A DNA stretch of 64,000 nt from positions 18,973,734-19,037,733 of the forward strand of contig CM063500.1 of NCBI GenBank assembly GCA_032207245.1, in the 5' to 3' direction. Shown here piece by piece: positions 23,765-36,468 of the stretch. This DNA is from Pardosa pseudoannulata (Eukaryota > Arthropoda > Arachnida > Araneae > Lycosidae). The notes below the pieces were generated by a model. That model ran no database searches and was not told where the DNA came from. It saw only the letters and a list, made by a program, of their open reading frames with translations. A program made the position numbers and the translations under genes. How positions within the stretch are numbered: the stretch's first letter is position 1; each line of letters starts with the position of its first letter.

Positions 23765-24480
23765 ACAAACTATACTTACATACACATATATACTTCCAAA
23801 TTGCTACATCTTATTAAAAGAAGGGAAAAAAGACTTTGATTTTTATTTAAAATTGATCAGGAAATAATTCAAAATTTTTATATTTAGAGTTAAAAATAGC
23901 TTATTGAGTCCTGTTACATCTAATTATTCGAAGATTGTACATAGTAGGACTGTTTAATATCATATGCAAAACATGATAAAACTGTTCTAATGTGTTTAAT
24001 CTGAAATACATGTTTAATGGTAAATAATGAGAAAAATTTCTGAAACACCCGCATTAATAACAGAAAACCTTATTTTTAGTTTTGTTGTAAGTAGATTCAA
24101 ATTGCTTGTTAAACACAGAAACTGTAAAACATGAATCTGGAAAAATATGAAGTACTATTATTCTTTAACTTCCTTTTCAGCTTATTCTATGATTTTTCTT
24201 CAGAAAATGCTGAATTTTCAAGAGTTTAAACAAAAATTATAAAAACATGTTCTTTACTCAAAATACATATAAAATCGAATGACTGGCAAAAGTGCTGCCA
24301 TCTATTGATGTATATTGATATTATAAGGAAATTGAGTTAATTTTTATATTAGAGGAAACAAAAAAAAATTAAGATTTTTCTTTATTTTTATGACATGCGT
24401 GCTTAAATTAGAATTAAATATATTATAGTTTTAAATGGCACTGCTGAAATGAAAAACAAAACATTTTTCATAACTTTTAA
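23765..24480 (+). repeat. Old dispersed duplication, copy 2
   Basis: Diverged direct copy of 17760-18540, about 6 kb away. The GACTGGCAAAAGTGCTGCCA block near 24281 is almost unchanged while the flanks have drifted. Confidence 0.7.
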
Positions 24481-24485
24481 AATTT

Positions 24486-24833
24486 TTAAAACAGTATACG
24501 GTAGCGTTTCAAACCAACCAACGAACCATCAGTTTTGATTATCCTCGGGTAGATGATTATTCCCATCTGATAACGTACCTCTCTCTCTATTGTCAACCTC
24601 CCAGATAGACTCCCAGAACCACGAATTAAACTAGCACGTTCTGCACAGGAAGATGTTAGATGTGTGCTCCTGCCCGGCTTGAGTAACATGGTACGCCGGA
24701 ATTCTAATCCAACACGCTGATCATTAAAATATCTCAGGTCTAAAAATAAAGCTTGTACAGTAAAAAATGATTGCTGAAGCTGTAAAATTGCTTCTTTGTC
24801 ATAAAACAAGTGAGGGCTCTCGATTTCTCGGGC
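24486..24833 (-). other. Relatively GC-rich open stretch of unknown origin
   Basis: A minus-strand frame is open through this block and on into the neighbouring SINE (to 24938). GC content is visibly higher than in adjacent DNA. The translation has no family I recognise; an LQLQQSFFTVQALFLDLRYF-type segment looks protein-like, while the rest is Arg/Ser/Gly-rich and less convincing. It could be a second exon of the gene suspected at 25330-25515, or transposon-derived sequence. Confidence 0.25.
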
Positions 24834-25205
24834 TTTTCTGGTTGTTGTTGTCATCAATGCCGCTTGGACAAGCCGAGCAAGTGGGCCCAAAGCCGCATGA
24901 ATTAAGACGAAGGGGTGCGTCTTTCGTTTGATGAGCACTGTTAGGATGACATCTTAGCTCAAGTGGGACTTCGTAATTAGAAGCAAGCAGAAGATTCCCC
25001 AGGCTTGACTTCCACCTCCAAAGGTATTGCTTGAGAACTTGGAGGATATTGTGACCACGAACATATTTTTGAGTGTTTATATACTCAAGTACCCCAGTCA
25101 CCATTAACGAACATGATAGATCTTAGGCCGGCTTGAACTCTGAACCCGCAACCTTTCTGTTACGAGATCGATGGTTTTGCCGACTGAGGTACCACGGATC
25201 CCCTT
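24834..25205 (-). mobile_element. tRNA-derived SINE, copy 1
   Basis: Read on the minus strand, the element starts with a tRNA-like head. A-box-like TGGTACCTCAGTCG (25181-25194) is followed by B-box-like GGTTCAGAGTTCAAGCC (25130-25146). The body runs to an ACAACAACAAC-type tail near 24840. A second copy is at 33650-34010 and a third begins at 63871. Box A and B suggest RNA polymerase III transcription in the ancestor. Confidence 0.7.
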
Positions 25206-25329
25206 TCCTTCACGAATGCAATACCTACGCCAAAACAAATCTTGTGCCATGCTACTCCAAAACAGCCATTTTAGAAATCTGCGCCAGTTTTCTCTTACCG
25301 TGAAGCTCAGTAAAATTTTCAACTCTTAC

Positions 25330-25515
25330 TCAGTTTGAAGTAAAGTCAGAGTTTCGGTGAAAATGCAGTTTATCCAGCCCCTTGGAAGTTGGCAAGAACG
25401 TGCCAATTTGGCGTATGCTACAGCCAGTCTCTTAAAACGACAATAGCGATCTCCATTGAAAGTAATTTCAAAAAGATTCTTGTCATACAAGAACATGTTT
25501 AGTACATTTGGTTCA
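25330..25515 (-). CDS. Candidate internal exon, unrecognised gene
   Basis: On the minus strand a TTCC plus T18 tract ending in AAG (3' splice-site-like) directly precedes a 62-codon open stretch. That stretch includes FLYDKNLFEITFNGDRYC and FKRLAVAYAKLARSC, which look like genuine globular protein. It is followed by A|GTAAGAG, a good 5' splice-site match. I do not recognise the family. The alternative is that the A18 run on the plus strand is the poly(A) tail of a retrocopy, with the open frame due to chance. Confidence 0.35.
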
Positions 25516-25542
25516 CTTAAAAAAAAAAAAAAAAAAGGAAGT

Positions 25543-26087
25543 AACAAAGTTGTATTAGCACATCAATAGAAATCTGAGTTTGATTTACAAGAATTTTAAT
25601 TTGTAAATTATACACTAGTCGATAGAAAGTTATGAATAAATCAACTTAATGTGTTTATAGCGATGACTTTAATTTTTTAGAACTGGTGAGTTCTTCTCCA
25701 TCTGAATAAATAATGTATTTACAAGATTTTTCACACGTTTATTGAAATTACAAATTATGAAGTTTAATTTTTTTTAAAAACAATTATTTTATAGATACTT
25801 CGTACAAATAATTGACTATTCCGATTGAAAAATATTTAAAAGAAGCTAGGACAGAAATATTTGTTTTCTATTTCAAAATTTGCTTAAAATAACAGTATTT
25901 GTTCTATTCTCAAAAAAATAGTCTTTGGGAGAGCAAATTAGTATTAAAAAAAATTAAACATTCGACCACAAACTCCAACATCAGCAACAACCTTTATTTT
26001 CTTTTTCCAACTCTTTTCACGTTGCCACCGGCGGGAAAACAAAAACAGCCGAGCTCGCGACAGTATTTACATGATAAAATTTAAAAT
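25543..26087. other. Spacer, nothing recognised
   Basis: No gene or element is supported between the candidate exon and the palindrome. Confidence 0.5.
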
Positions 26088-26129
26088 TTTTCTGCATCAT
26101 ATGCATTCGAATGCATATGATGCAGAAAA
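26088..26129. repeat. 42-bp perfect palindrome
   Basis: Two 21-bp arms meet without spacer between 26108 and 26109 (centre ATTC|GAAT), with no mismatch. The arms begin TTTTCTGCATCATATGC. It can extrude as a cruciform or fold as a hairpin. Confidence 0.95.
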
Positions 26130-26224
26130 TATCTATGCATAGATCTATGTAGCATGAAATTTTCGGCCAGTGTCAAAACTATAACATCGGTCTACATCAA
26201 ATGGATCCCGCCCCCCTCCCTCAA

Positions 26225-26254
26225 AAAATAATAATAATAATAATAATAATAATA
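26225..26254. repeat. (AAT)n microsatellite
   Basis: About nine AAT/ATA triplets follow a GC-rich CCCGCCCCCCTCCCTC stretch, immediately before the 53-bp minisatellite. Confidence 0.9.
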
Positions 26255-26264
26255 TTCCTAAATA

Positions 26265-26930
26265 TCATCGTTTGAAACTTAGCAATGTTGGTCAATATTC
26301 TCCGATATCCCAAAATATCATTTTTTGATGTTTAGCAAAGTTGGTTAATATTCCCATATACCTGAATATCATTTTTTATATTTAGTAATATTTGTCAATA
26401 TTCTCCGATATTTCTGAATATCATTTTCTGATATTGAACAATGCTGGCTAATATCCTCCGATTTCCCTGAATATACTTTTTTGATATTTAGCAATGTTCG
26501 TCAATATTCTCCGATACCTCTGAATATCATTATCTAAAAGTGAACTGTGTTGGTCAATATTATCCGATATCCTTGAATATCCTTTTTTGATATTTAGCAA
26601 TGTTCGTCAATATTCTCCGATACCTCTGAATATCATTATCTAAAAGTGAACTGTGTTGGTCAATATTATCCGATATCCTTGAATATCCTTTTTTGATATT
26701 TAACAATGTTGGTCAATATATTCCGATAGCTCTTAATATCATTTTTTGATATTTAGCAATATTAGTCAATATTCCCTGATATCCCTGAATATAATTTTTT
26801 TACATTTAGCGATGTTTTTTAGTATTATCTGATATCCCTGAATATTCTTTTTTGATATTTAGCAATGTTGGTCAATATTCTCCGATAGCCCCAAAGATCA
26901 TTTTTTGATGTTTATTAACAATGTTTGTGG
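26265..26930. repeat. 53-bp minisatellite, about 12 copies
   Basis: Units of about 53 bp follow the pattern TTTTGATATTTAGCAATGTT, GGTCAATATTCTCCGATATC, CCTGAATATCA. A 106-bp two-unit block is repeated almost exactly (26481, 26587), showing recent local amplification. The 26931-27160 flank has nothing recognisable. Confidence 0.9.
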
Positions 26931-27162
26931 GGCAATTTTGCCATTCAAACTAATTCATCTATTTTTTCTTGAAGTAAAACTTTTTCTATTCGTTTAGAAA
27001 CTTTACTTTTAAAATTTGCATTACTTGGCATTTACCGTCAAAGCTAAAATCTACCACAGTCCAGTTCTAAATTTGCTTATCTCACAGCTTTACGAAGAAT
27101 CGCAATAAATGCAATTAGTCGTGCTACTTGTGTTACTTCGTACGGAGTGGAAAAAAGTCATA

Positions 27163-28014
27163 CAGTGTCCCCTCGCCACTTCACGCTTCATATTTTGCGT
27201 CTTCAGTGCTTCGCGAGTTTTTCCAAAATATTCATCAAAAAATAAAAATGAAAAAATACAACCCTGTCGGCAGCCACATTGCCGAAAGGAGCGTTGTTTC
27301 ATGCTGGTGCGCGAAAGAGAAGGATCCCTGCATGTCAAACAAAGAGATGAATTAACTCAGAGTACATACCACGGATTTTTGAGCTGACAAAGTCTGTAAG
27401 AGAGGAAGAAAAGGAAGAGGAAGAAGAAGAATAAACTGAAAAGCGTGGCCTTACCCTGGAGAATCTGCAACAATTGTGCAATATGGCAAGAATTTGCACA
27501 AGACATTGCCGATAATATGGTTCGAGCTGTCGAGATGAGCAATCGCGTTGATGGAGTTATGTCCTAGTACAGGGGAATTTTGAAGGTAAAGGAAAAACAA
27601 AGACAACTTTTCATCACCATGTTTCTCTCCAAGGTAAAGCTCCCTGGCTCTACCATCAGTGTTTCCAGCAGAAGAGTGTTCGATTAAGCCTAAAACTTCT
27701 ACGAGTCAAGTGAGAGCCTCTCCTCCGCCACCAACAAGACTTTTCACCTCTCTCAAAAAGCAATGTTGATTAATGTTTATTACTCTATAAGGGTTTGTAA
27801 TTAACCTTATTAATTAGCACTGACACGTTTAAGTAAATACTATACTGTTTGAATTTTTGTCTTAAATGTGTAAAGCATAAATACTGTTTACAAATTTAAA
27901 ACATTCGTGTACCCGCATACACGAAAATTTCTAGGAGTAAACCCTACTTCGTGGTTTTTCAGCTTTTGCGGAAAGTTCTGGTCCCCATTAACCGCGAAAA
28001 ATGAGGGATCACTG
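27163..28014 (+). mobile_element. pogo/Tigger (Jerky-type) element, internally deleted
   Basis: TA flanks (27161-27162, 28015-28016) enclose arms CAGTGTCCCCTCGCCACTTC and, from the right, CAGTGATCCCTCATTTTTCG. These match the CAGTGNNCCCTC end pattern common to Tigger elements. The interior holds only the 3' end of a transposase on the plus strand. Confidence 0.8.
27361..27770 (+). pseudogene. Tigger transposase C-terminal remnant
   Basis: An acidic run (EEEKEEEEEE) is followed by an LTLENLQQLCNMA motif and, across frameshifts, by sequence ending in a KQRQL...MFxSK-like tail. That order is seen at the C-terminus of Jerky/Tigger transposases. Several frameshifts and stops break it, and the DDE core is missing. 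Confidence 0.65.
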
Positions 28015-28299
28015 TAATCGATTCACTTCCGTTCACATTCATCTAATGTTTATTATGCGTTTCACTGAATATCGTAATGTATCCTTTGATGTCGAAAAAT
28101 ATTTATTTTACGATTATCGATAGGTATCACTGAATATCATTAAAATATCATTATATAACATTTTTAATGAAGTTAAAAATTTTAATCGAAAAAGTGGGTT
28201 TCTTAAAAATTGACCAACTTATTAAATTTTAATTTTTACAATAATAGCTCTCTTATAATTAATAAAGTCAACTCTTTTTAGTGTTTTTTTTAAATACTT

Positions 28300-29120
28300 T
28301 TTCTTTATGTTGGACGATATCGACAGTTGTACAAAATTTGTTGTTCGACATTCAACAACATTCAAAATATTCATCAACCGTTGTAAGATTACACTGATCG
28401 ATTTGACATTTGTACTAGTTGGGCAATACAGACAACTCTTTCAAGTGCTTCCTTTCAAACAATTTTAATTTTACATTATGTTGGACAATATCGGCAGATG
28501 TCCAAAATTTGACGTCCGACACCCATCGACATCCAAAATATTAACCGGCATTTGTGAGATCACACTGATCGATTTGACATTTGTGCTAACTGAGCAATAC
28601 AAATAACTCTTTTAAATGTTTTCTTTTAAACAATTTTAAATTTAAATTTTACATTATGTCTGTCAATATCGGCAGATATTCAAAATTTGACGTCCGACAT
28701 CCAAAATATTATCCGGCATTTGTAAGATGACATTGATCGATTTGACATTTGTGCTAACTGGGTAAAACAAACAACTCTTTTAAATGCTTTCTTTTAAACA
28801 ATTTTTAATTTAAATTTTACTTCATGTCTGTCAATATCGGCAGATGTCCAAAATTTTGGATGTCGACACCCATCGACATCTGAAATATTAGCCGGCATTT
28901 GTGAGATGATATTGATCGATTTGACATTTGTGCTAACTGGGCAAAACAAACAACTCCTTTAAATTCTTTCTATTAAAAATTTTTAAATTTAAATTTTACA
29001 TTATGTCTGTCAATATTGGCAGATGTTCAAAATTTGGCATCCGACATCCAGCGATATCCAAAATATTAGTCAACATTTGTGAGATGACTTTGATCAATTT
29101 GACATTTGCTCTAATTAGGA
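28300..29120. repeat. Tandem array, 168-179-bp unit, five copies
   Basis: Anchors ATGTTGGAC or ATGTCTGTC recur at 28307, 28478, 28656, 28824 and 29003. Each unit contains TCGGCAGATGTCCAAAATTT and GATCGATTTGACATTTGTGC. Units have drifted to roughly 80-90% identity. There is no ORF. Confidence 0.9.
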
Positions 29121-29975
29121 TTTTAGTGCTTAAAATTATTTTAAAAATTGCTCAAAAAAAGGAAAGTTTTCTGCTCCAACACGAGATTTTTCCAGCTTTA
29201 AAAGAGAAGTCGGCCCTATTTCATCCCTGATATTAGTCCCAGGCCGTGCTGACGATGTTTATACATTACATTCCTACAACCACATGAGGTCATTTGTGTA
29301 TTCTCTATTCCCACGTTCTCCTTTACCTTGGCAAAACAAATGGACCCGGAACGATTTCTACTAAGAGAGCAATGAATAAGCACGATATTCCGGCAAATTC
29401 CTATTTTTAACCAATTTCAGAGGCAAAAGGAACCGCCTCGCTTATCTAGTTGCCGTAACGACACGCTAATGGAACGCTCTCAACAAAACAAAGAAAGCCA
29501 CGTTTTTTTGTGGGCCTTTACGCATGCACGGTATAAGAAATAAGTCGGAATATATTCTCTACAAACCCACTTCCATTTGGGAAGAAATTCGATGATCACA
29601 GACTGCGAAAGCCGACCGTTTCAGCTCGGCACCCGATTATTACCGAAGGAAAGAATAAAAAGAGAGGGGAGGACACAAAGCCATGAATAAAACTTTGGTT
29701 ATGGACATTTCTCATTTGAGTACGGCATGGAAGAAAGTCGTTAAAAAGATGTCTATTTACTTATTTATTTTTGTGTGGGAAAGAGACGATGTATTTCGTG
29801 AAAGAGAACGTACTGTTGAATGGCCATTATTATTTAAGGGTGAAGGGAAAGAGAAAAATGACAGAAATTTAAACAGAATAAACAATGATTTTAGAATAAA
29901 CAATGCAGAACATCCTGTGGATGGTATTCAAAAAAGAATTTAAAGCTGGTTTCAGAAATCTCAGATATTTTCATT
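29121..29975. other. Moderately GC-rich spacer of unknown nature
   Basis: From about 29230 to 29680 the base composition is richer in G+C than its surroundings, with several CpGs. No protein match or repeat ends are visible. It could be an old transposon or part of an exon/UTR. Confidence 0.4.
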
Positions 29976-29983
29976 GGTAATAG

Positions 29984-31226
29984 CAGTGGAGTACGGTAGG
30001 TTTTCGTGCAGGGTGTGCAGAGAACATGGATTTTCCAATTAATCTTTAATTTTTGAGACATCTCAGTTCTCCATTCTGAAACGGGTTATTTATTATGAAT
30101 ATAAATTTAAAGATTACAATAAATAAAATATTTACTTACGAGTAGTCGAGTTATAACTATAAAAAAAGCTAAACTTATGAGAATTCTACTAGCACTGAAG
30201 CAAAAATCATGTCTTTTGTTGAATGGCATCATATCGGCTTCGAAAAAGAAACTCTTCGGGCTTCTACGAATTACTTATGTTCAGCAAACGTAGCACCACA
30301 TGGCGCCCTCTCCGCTGCGGTGCCTCATCCGAATGCTCATTGGTGTCGACAAACCGAAAGTCTATTCCACGTGCAGAGGATTTCGCTGCACGCTGGCACA
30401 ATAGAGCGAACTGTTTTTTGTTCGGTCAGTGGATTAAATTATATTTATTAATTGTTTTTAACATTTGGAAATCATATATTCTGCGAAAAACATCTTGACA
30501 ATTTTTAAAAACAAAACCAGGGATATGGTGTTACATAATATAACTTATATACTGTCTGTAAGACACAATGAATGGTAAAATTTGGACTGTTCTGTTAAAA
30601 TTCGTTTCTTTAAAACAAAACAACATTGTTTTTCCGCTAATTATTTCAATAAATATAATATATCACCGAAATTAATTTACCACACTAATACATTTCACTT
30701 TATATTGATGAAATACTTCTTTTATATTTCCATGAAAACAAAACCTTACAATATATAAATTTAAACATTAACCGTCTGCAAAATCGTATGGCCAGTTATT
30801 CAGTTAAAAAAACAAAAGCGCTTCAGCACGTAAGTCCCCACTCTAATACAACGCTTAATAAACCCTACCCCCGGATGATTCTGAATGCCAAGTGCAGGAA
30901 AAATAGCTGCACTTCCCTCAGTGCCATAGCATGCTGTGCTTCTCCAGTAGCCCATACATATAAAGCGTGATTTTCAATTTAGTGCGCAGTGCGTACACAT
31001 CAGAACTTCCTATGTTCGTTTGCGCGCTACGTGGTGCAGCACCTAGTACCGCACGCACTGCGGGAATACAAGCAAGCAACTCAACATAATATTTGAATAT
31101 ATTATAAATAATATTTATTATATACCATATAAAGACAGGTAGACATAGGTGAAGAAAATTATTGTCCCTCATAATTTTGCCAAGGTGTGCAGTGCACACC
31201 CTGCACATATGGACCGCACGCCACTG
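29984..31226 (-). mobile_element. hAT-type element, family H copy 1
   Basis: Ends are CAGTGGAGTACGGTAGG and, from the right, CAGTGGCGTGCGGTCC. Flanking octamers GGTAATAG (29976-29983) and GTTAATAG (31227-31234) differ at one base, as an 8-bp hAT duplication should after some decay. The right 250 bp match the left end of the copy at 39589-40728 in inverted orientation. No transposase ORF is preserved. Small ORFs in its GC-rich centre are probably chance. Confidence 0.85.
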
Positions 31227-31383
31227 GTTAATAGTTAAATTTTTATTACAATGTACGTGTAGTTTACTACACATATTCTTAACATTGAGCTACCAATAGC
31301 CCTAACCCAGATTGTGTGCTAGCCCCCAAAATAGTGATTAACACCGGTATTAAAACTTAATATTTTAATACTTATATCTATTA

Positions 31384-32697
<1,314 letters not shown>

Positions 32698-33510
32698 ATC
32701 TAGACTAGCATATAACCCGTCATATGACGCAGTAAAATTTTTAATTTCCCAGAATTGTAAAGTAGTCTATGAGGCAGGTAAAAAAATGGTTTGTTTTTTG
32801 GCTAATGATTATCTGGTACACGTTCAATAGTTTGTTTATCTCCATACTCCTCTAAAGTCTCCCGATACTGGGAATGCAGTTTAGAATCACGTTGAATTCA
32901 TTTAGAAAGATAATTCAAAGTTTTCTTAGCTACGTCGAAATTATCGTTAAGTTCCTTTTGCCACAGTAATTAATGGAAATAAAGGAATGAAACTATCATT
33001 TCCACTACACCCTGGAGGTAGATAGAATTTGTTGTTGAAACCGGTGATAAAATTTTCATTACAACTAAAAATAATCGATGAATAAATTTAAAATTACCAC
33101 ATAGGTAACTAATCTATTATTTAAGCCAAATATAAAAGAAAATTATTTACGTAATATCTAAATTCAGTGATAAAACGTATGAAAATAATGCAGACGATAT
33201 TTAAGTAATTTAAAATAAGAAATGATTAAATGAGATGGTTAAAGGAATGACGTCATAATGCTAGAAAAAAAATGTTATTTTTACCTATTTATTATGTGAC
33301 AAATTGATAAATTTAATCGACTGCTCTTAACCGGGAAAATAATGGCTTGAAATAATGGCATTAAGTCCTAGAAAAGGGGGAATGGATGGATTTCGAACTT
33401 TGCTAACCCTAAATCATCAAGAATCTAATATGGATGCCTATATCCATTCCAGGTCCAACCACTTCATAAATTCGAGGACAGATGGACAGATAACTTAGGC
33501 TATTATTATA
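32698..33510 (+). mobile_element. Helentron/HINE-like repeat, short form copy 1
   Basis: The left end is CTAGACTAGCATATAACCCG followed by TCATATGACG; the right end is AACTTAGGCTATTATTATA. The copy at 44833-45492 is inverted and shares both ends plus internal TGACGTCATAATG. A GGACAGATGGACAGATAAC motif precedes the right end, as in related arthropod repeats. No ORF. Confidence 0.55.
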
Positions 33511-33649
33511 AAGCTTGTAACGATTAAATTTTCTAAATATTAGAAGTGGTGACTTCAGTTGCAAAAGCAGTAAATTAGGACTTTCTTGAGCGAAGTTGAG
33601 AGATAAGGCACAGCGAAGACAACTGGTAATCACATCTAAGGGCGACAAT

Positions 33650-34010
33650 CGGGTGTTGCTGTTGTTGTCAGATGCCACTTGGTCAAACCAAGCACGATTG
33701 AGCCGGAAGCTACACGATTTAAGGCAAAGGAGTGCGCCTTTCTTTTCAAACGAGCACTTTAAGGGTGAAAGTACTACTTATGTTCAAGTGGGTCCTCGCA
33801 ATTTTGAAGCAGGGACCAAGCAGAAGATCCATAGGCTTGACCTGCCAAGCAGGTATATTGAGAACTTGGAGGACATTGTTACCACGAACCTATTTTACGT
33901 GCCCCAGTCACCTTTAACGAATATGGCGAATCTTAGGTCGGCTCGGGCTCCAAACCCGCAACTCTCCAGTTACGAAAGGGTTTCCTTTGCCGAATGATCT
34001 ACCGCAGCTC
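33650..34010 (-). mobile_element. tRNA-derived SINE, copy 2
   Basis: The minus-strand head lies at about 34010-33935. An A-box-like GCGGTAGATCATTCGG and a GGTTTGGAGCCCGAGCC B-box region are seen. The body matches the 24.8-25.2 kb copy and ends near a CAACAACAGCAAC tail at 33650. A 133-codon ORF on the plus strand runs through it but is merely antisense SINE sequence. Confidence 0.7.
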
Positions 34011-35368
34011 CACAAGCGAGTGTTAGTTGATCACCAATCAATGTTGTCACCAATCGCGAGGACTTGGAAACAAAGCAGCTGGGGTGTTACGTTCAAGAAA
34101 CCGGGAGGCAGGAACGGCAGCTAGGTCTTCACCTTTAGGAATCTCCTCCAGTCTCTCTCATCTCATCATCAGCCCCTCCCCCTCTTTTTTTCCCGAGACC
34201 CCCTTATTCTCCCCATTTTGCTTGTCACCTAATTGTTATCGAGATACAATCTGATTTATCCATAGTAATAAATAATGGGTGTAACCCTTTTGCCATTTGC
34301 TTACTATGAGCATTCAGAATCCCCCCAGATGTAATCAGGGTCCTATATTAATTTCCCATAGAAACCTCTTCAAGTTGCTTGTGGCCACAAATCCTGACCT
34401 TTTAGCCTTATGTGACCCCTGTACACTGTATCTTAATGTGCCACTTATCACCTTGTCCATTTGCGTTCATTGCAATAGGCCTCCCGTTGAGTCCGTGAAT
34501 TAAGTCATTCCTTTTGCCTTTGCGGCATACTCCATGGCCTTCTCGGACCTCTGGCAGTGAACATAGTACATAGACTGTGACCGCCAAATAGAGGCGCCAT
34601 AAGCAGAGAAACAAGAGACTCTCAGGCTCTGACTGTAGTTTGTGACGCTGTAGTTACGAGCTAACATGTCTCGATGTATTTCTGTAATTTTAATGTTTAT
34701 TAAATGTGTGTCTTAAATATTCCTAGTTTTCATCATTTAGCTGAATGTGTGTTGGATCTACTTTAACATGTTTTCGATTCCCGAAATATAATATCGCCCG
34801 TCAAATTCGATCACCGTACCTTTAAAAATATCCTTAATAGTCACAACCTATTATAGATATCTTTACTTTTGGCAAAGTTAATCTGTCTAGATTAACTTTC
34901 TGTATAAATATATCGTAAAGTGTATTGAATAACAGTTTACATCATTTAATACGAGCAAATGTATTGCATATTAAAAATATGCTTTAAATAATTCTCGGTG
35001 CCAGTGACTTTGGTCCCGTTATATGCATGGCTAAGAAACATACATAAATTTGTCATCTTCACTTGGAAGGTAGAAAAATTTTAGGTAAAAATAACAAAGC
35101 TTTATATGTAGTATGACAGATTTAATAACACCAGGATCATAAGACAAAATACTGGTTTCGAATTCAAAACAAACTGTAAAATCGCCATGTAAGTGTTTTA
35201 TATTTAGGATAAATCAATATTTTTATTAACACATACTTTCGCTCATACAGAATTAAATTTGGTTTTCGTTTGAAAGAAAGGTCTTGTGAAATTGAGAATC
35301 ATAAAGTAAAGTATTTTAGAATGAAAACGAATAGGATTGATACGCAAGCTGACACAGCTAGTGGGCTT
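34011..35368. other. Spacer, first half GC-richer, unclassified
   Basis: 34050-34680 has more G+C, a pyrimidine-rich stretch and a TGTTACG start at 34083 that could be an LTR edge, but no matching end or duplication was found. From 34680 on it is AT-rich with nothing recognised. Confidence 0.4.
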
Positions 35369-35580
35369 GACTAAAGAACAGGGTACCCTCGCCAGCTTGG
35401 TGATAATGGTTTAAGTATGGTCACCTAACATTTACTCCTGAACTCGCCGTGTCCAATATGTGTCTATATTATAATTTATGATTAGCCTATATTTGAGGGT
35501 ACCCCTTGATTCTCGACAAGTTGTGATCGCGGTTGATCGCCAAGCTGGGTGATGTTGTTGCTGGCAACGTCTACAATCTT
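35369..35580. repeat. Fragments of the fold-back and T families
   Basis: 35369-35480 matches an arm of the fold-back element at 37978-38100 (TTGACTAAAGAACAGGGT, then GGTTTAAGTATGGTC). 35515-35575 resembles the CGCCAAG...GATGTT...CTACAAT part of family T at 37285-37345. Both are truncated. Confidence 0.6.
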
Positions 35581-35800
35581 TTTTGGAAACCACCCAATCG
35601 TGATTCTGATTGGTTTATATTTTTTAAATGATAATAGTGTTTTTATTTATATCTGTGTTAATATTATACCTGTAAAATCAGTTTAATGGAAAGTCATATT
35701 TAAGGTAGATTCAGCAAGTCGTATATCAGCTCTCATTTTGCTTTTTAGCAAGAGTTGAGGTGTTAGCCTTCATACTTCCCAATCCTCTTTTATCATAACA

Positions 35801-36112
35801 TAAAGGCTCTACCCCACTATTGTCCACTGCAAGCCATTACCACCGTCTGGAGGGGGTATGGCTTATCGAGGTCGACGATGGAAGACGATAAAATGACCTT
35901 GGCAGAGGATGGCTTAGGAAGCGGTTTTGCTCCCAAAATCAAAGACAATCAGATTGCGTTACCAAAGAGAGCAATAGATTATATGGATGCATGCACGTGC
36001 TTTGCTCATTTAGTAGTCCAGTGAGTGGATGCAACCAGTAAACCATCGTTCAAGGTCGCTATCAGGATCAGTACTAGAGTGGTGAATAATTGGCCCTGGT
36101 GTAGAGGTTACA
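35801..36112 (+). mobile_element. MITE family M, copy B
   Basis: TAAAGGCTCTACCCCACTAT at the left and TGGTGTAGAGGTTACATAA at the right are decayed versions of the family ends. The core matches copies A, E and F through GTCCACTGCAAGCCATTACC and AAACCATCGTTCAAGGTC. It is the most diverged copy. Confidence 0.75.
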
Positions 36113-36123
36113 TAAGTATGGAA

Positions 36124-36296
36124 TGTCACCATATTGCGGTCGAGATATGTCACAAGCGACTTCTGCTTCCTAATGGCGTCAGAAGTCGTCATAATGATAT
36201 CAGAAGTCACCAGAAACTGTAATATATAGTGCCTAACTTCTGAAGTCTTTATGATACGGAAGTCTCCAGTCGCATATCTCGACTAGAATATGGTAG
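36124..36296. repeat. Imperfect long inverted repeat upstream of the stathmin gene
   Basis: Arms of about 60 bp (36124-36187 and 36235-36296) pair through ACCATATT...GTCGAGATATG, GACTTC and GTCAGAAGT blocks, separated by about 47 bp that hold further AGAAGTC motifs. The predicted RNA would be a long imperfect hairpin. It abuts MITE copy B and ends 172 bp before the stathmin start codon. Confidence 0.75.
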
Positions 36297-36468
36297 CACC
36301 CACAATTTTCAAGTTTGAAATAAAACATTTACTATTCATAAATTTCCTTTTGGGCAACACGTAATTAGGAAAAATTTGTTGGAAACACCTTTATTTCTAG
36401 TTCTGCAAATTTTTTCCCTGAAATGTATCTAGAATGTGCTTGGACAAAATCAGTACTCTTACTAAAAA

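Noticed and set aside
25125..25205. tRNA gene on the minus strand
   Set aside because: A- and B-box-like motifs exist, but the cloverleaf is eroded and the sequence continues into a SINE body present in other copies.
33596..33997. 133-codon plus-strand ORF
   Set aside because: It runs antisense through the tRNA-derived SINE; other copies of the SINE break the frame.
34083..34740. LTR starting TGTTACG
   Set aside because: No matching CA end, duplication or second LTR could be found.
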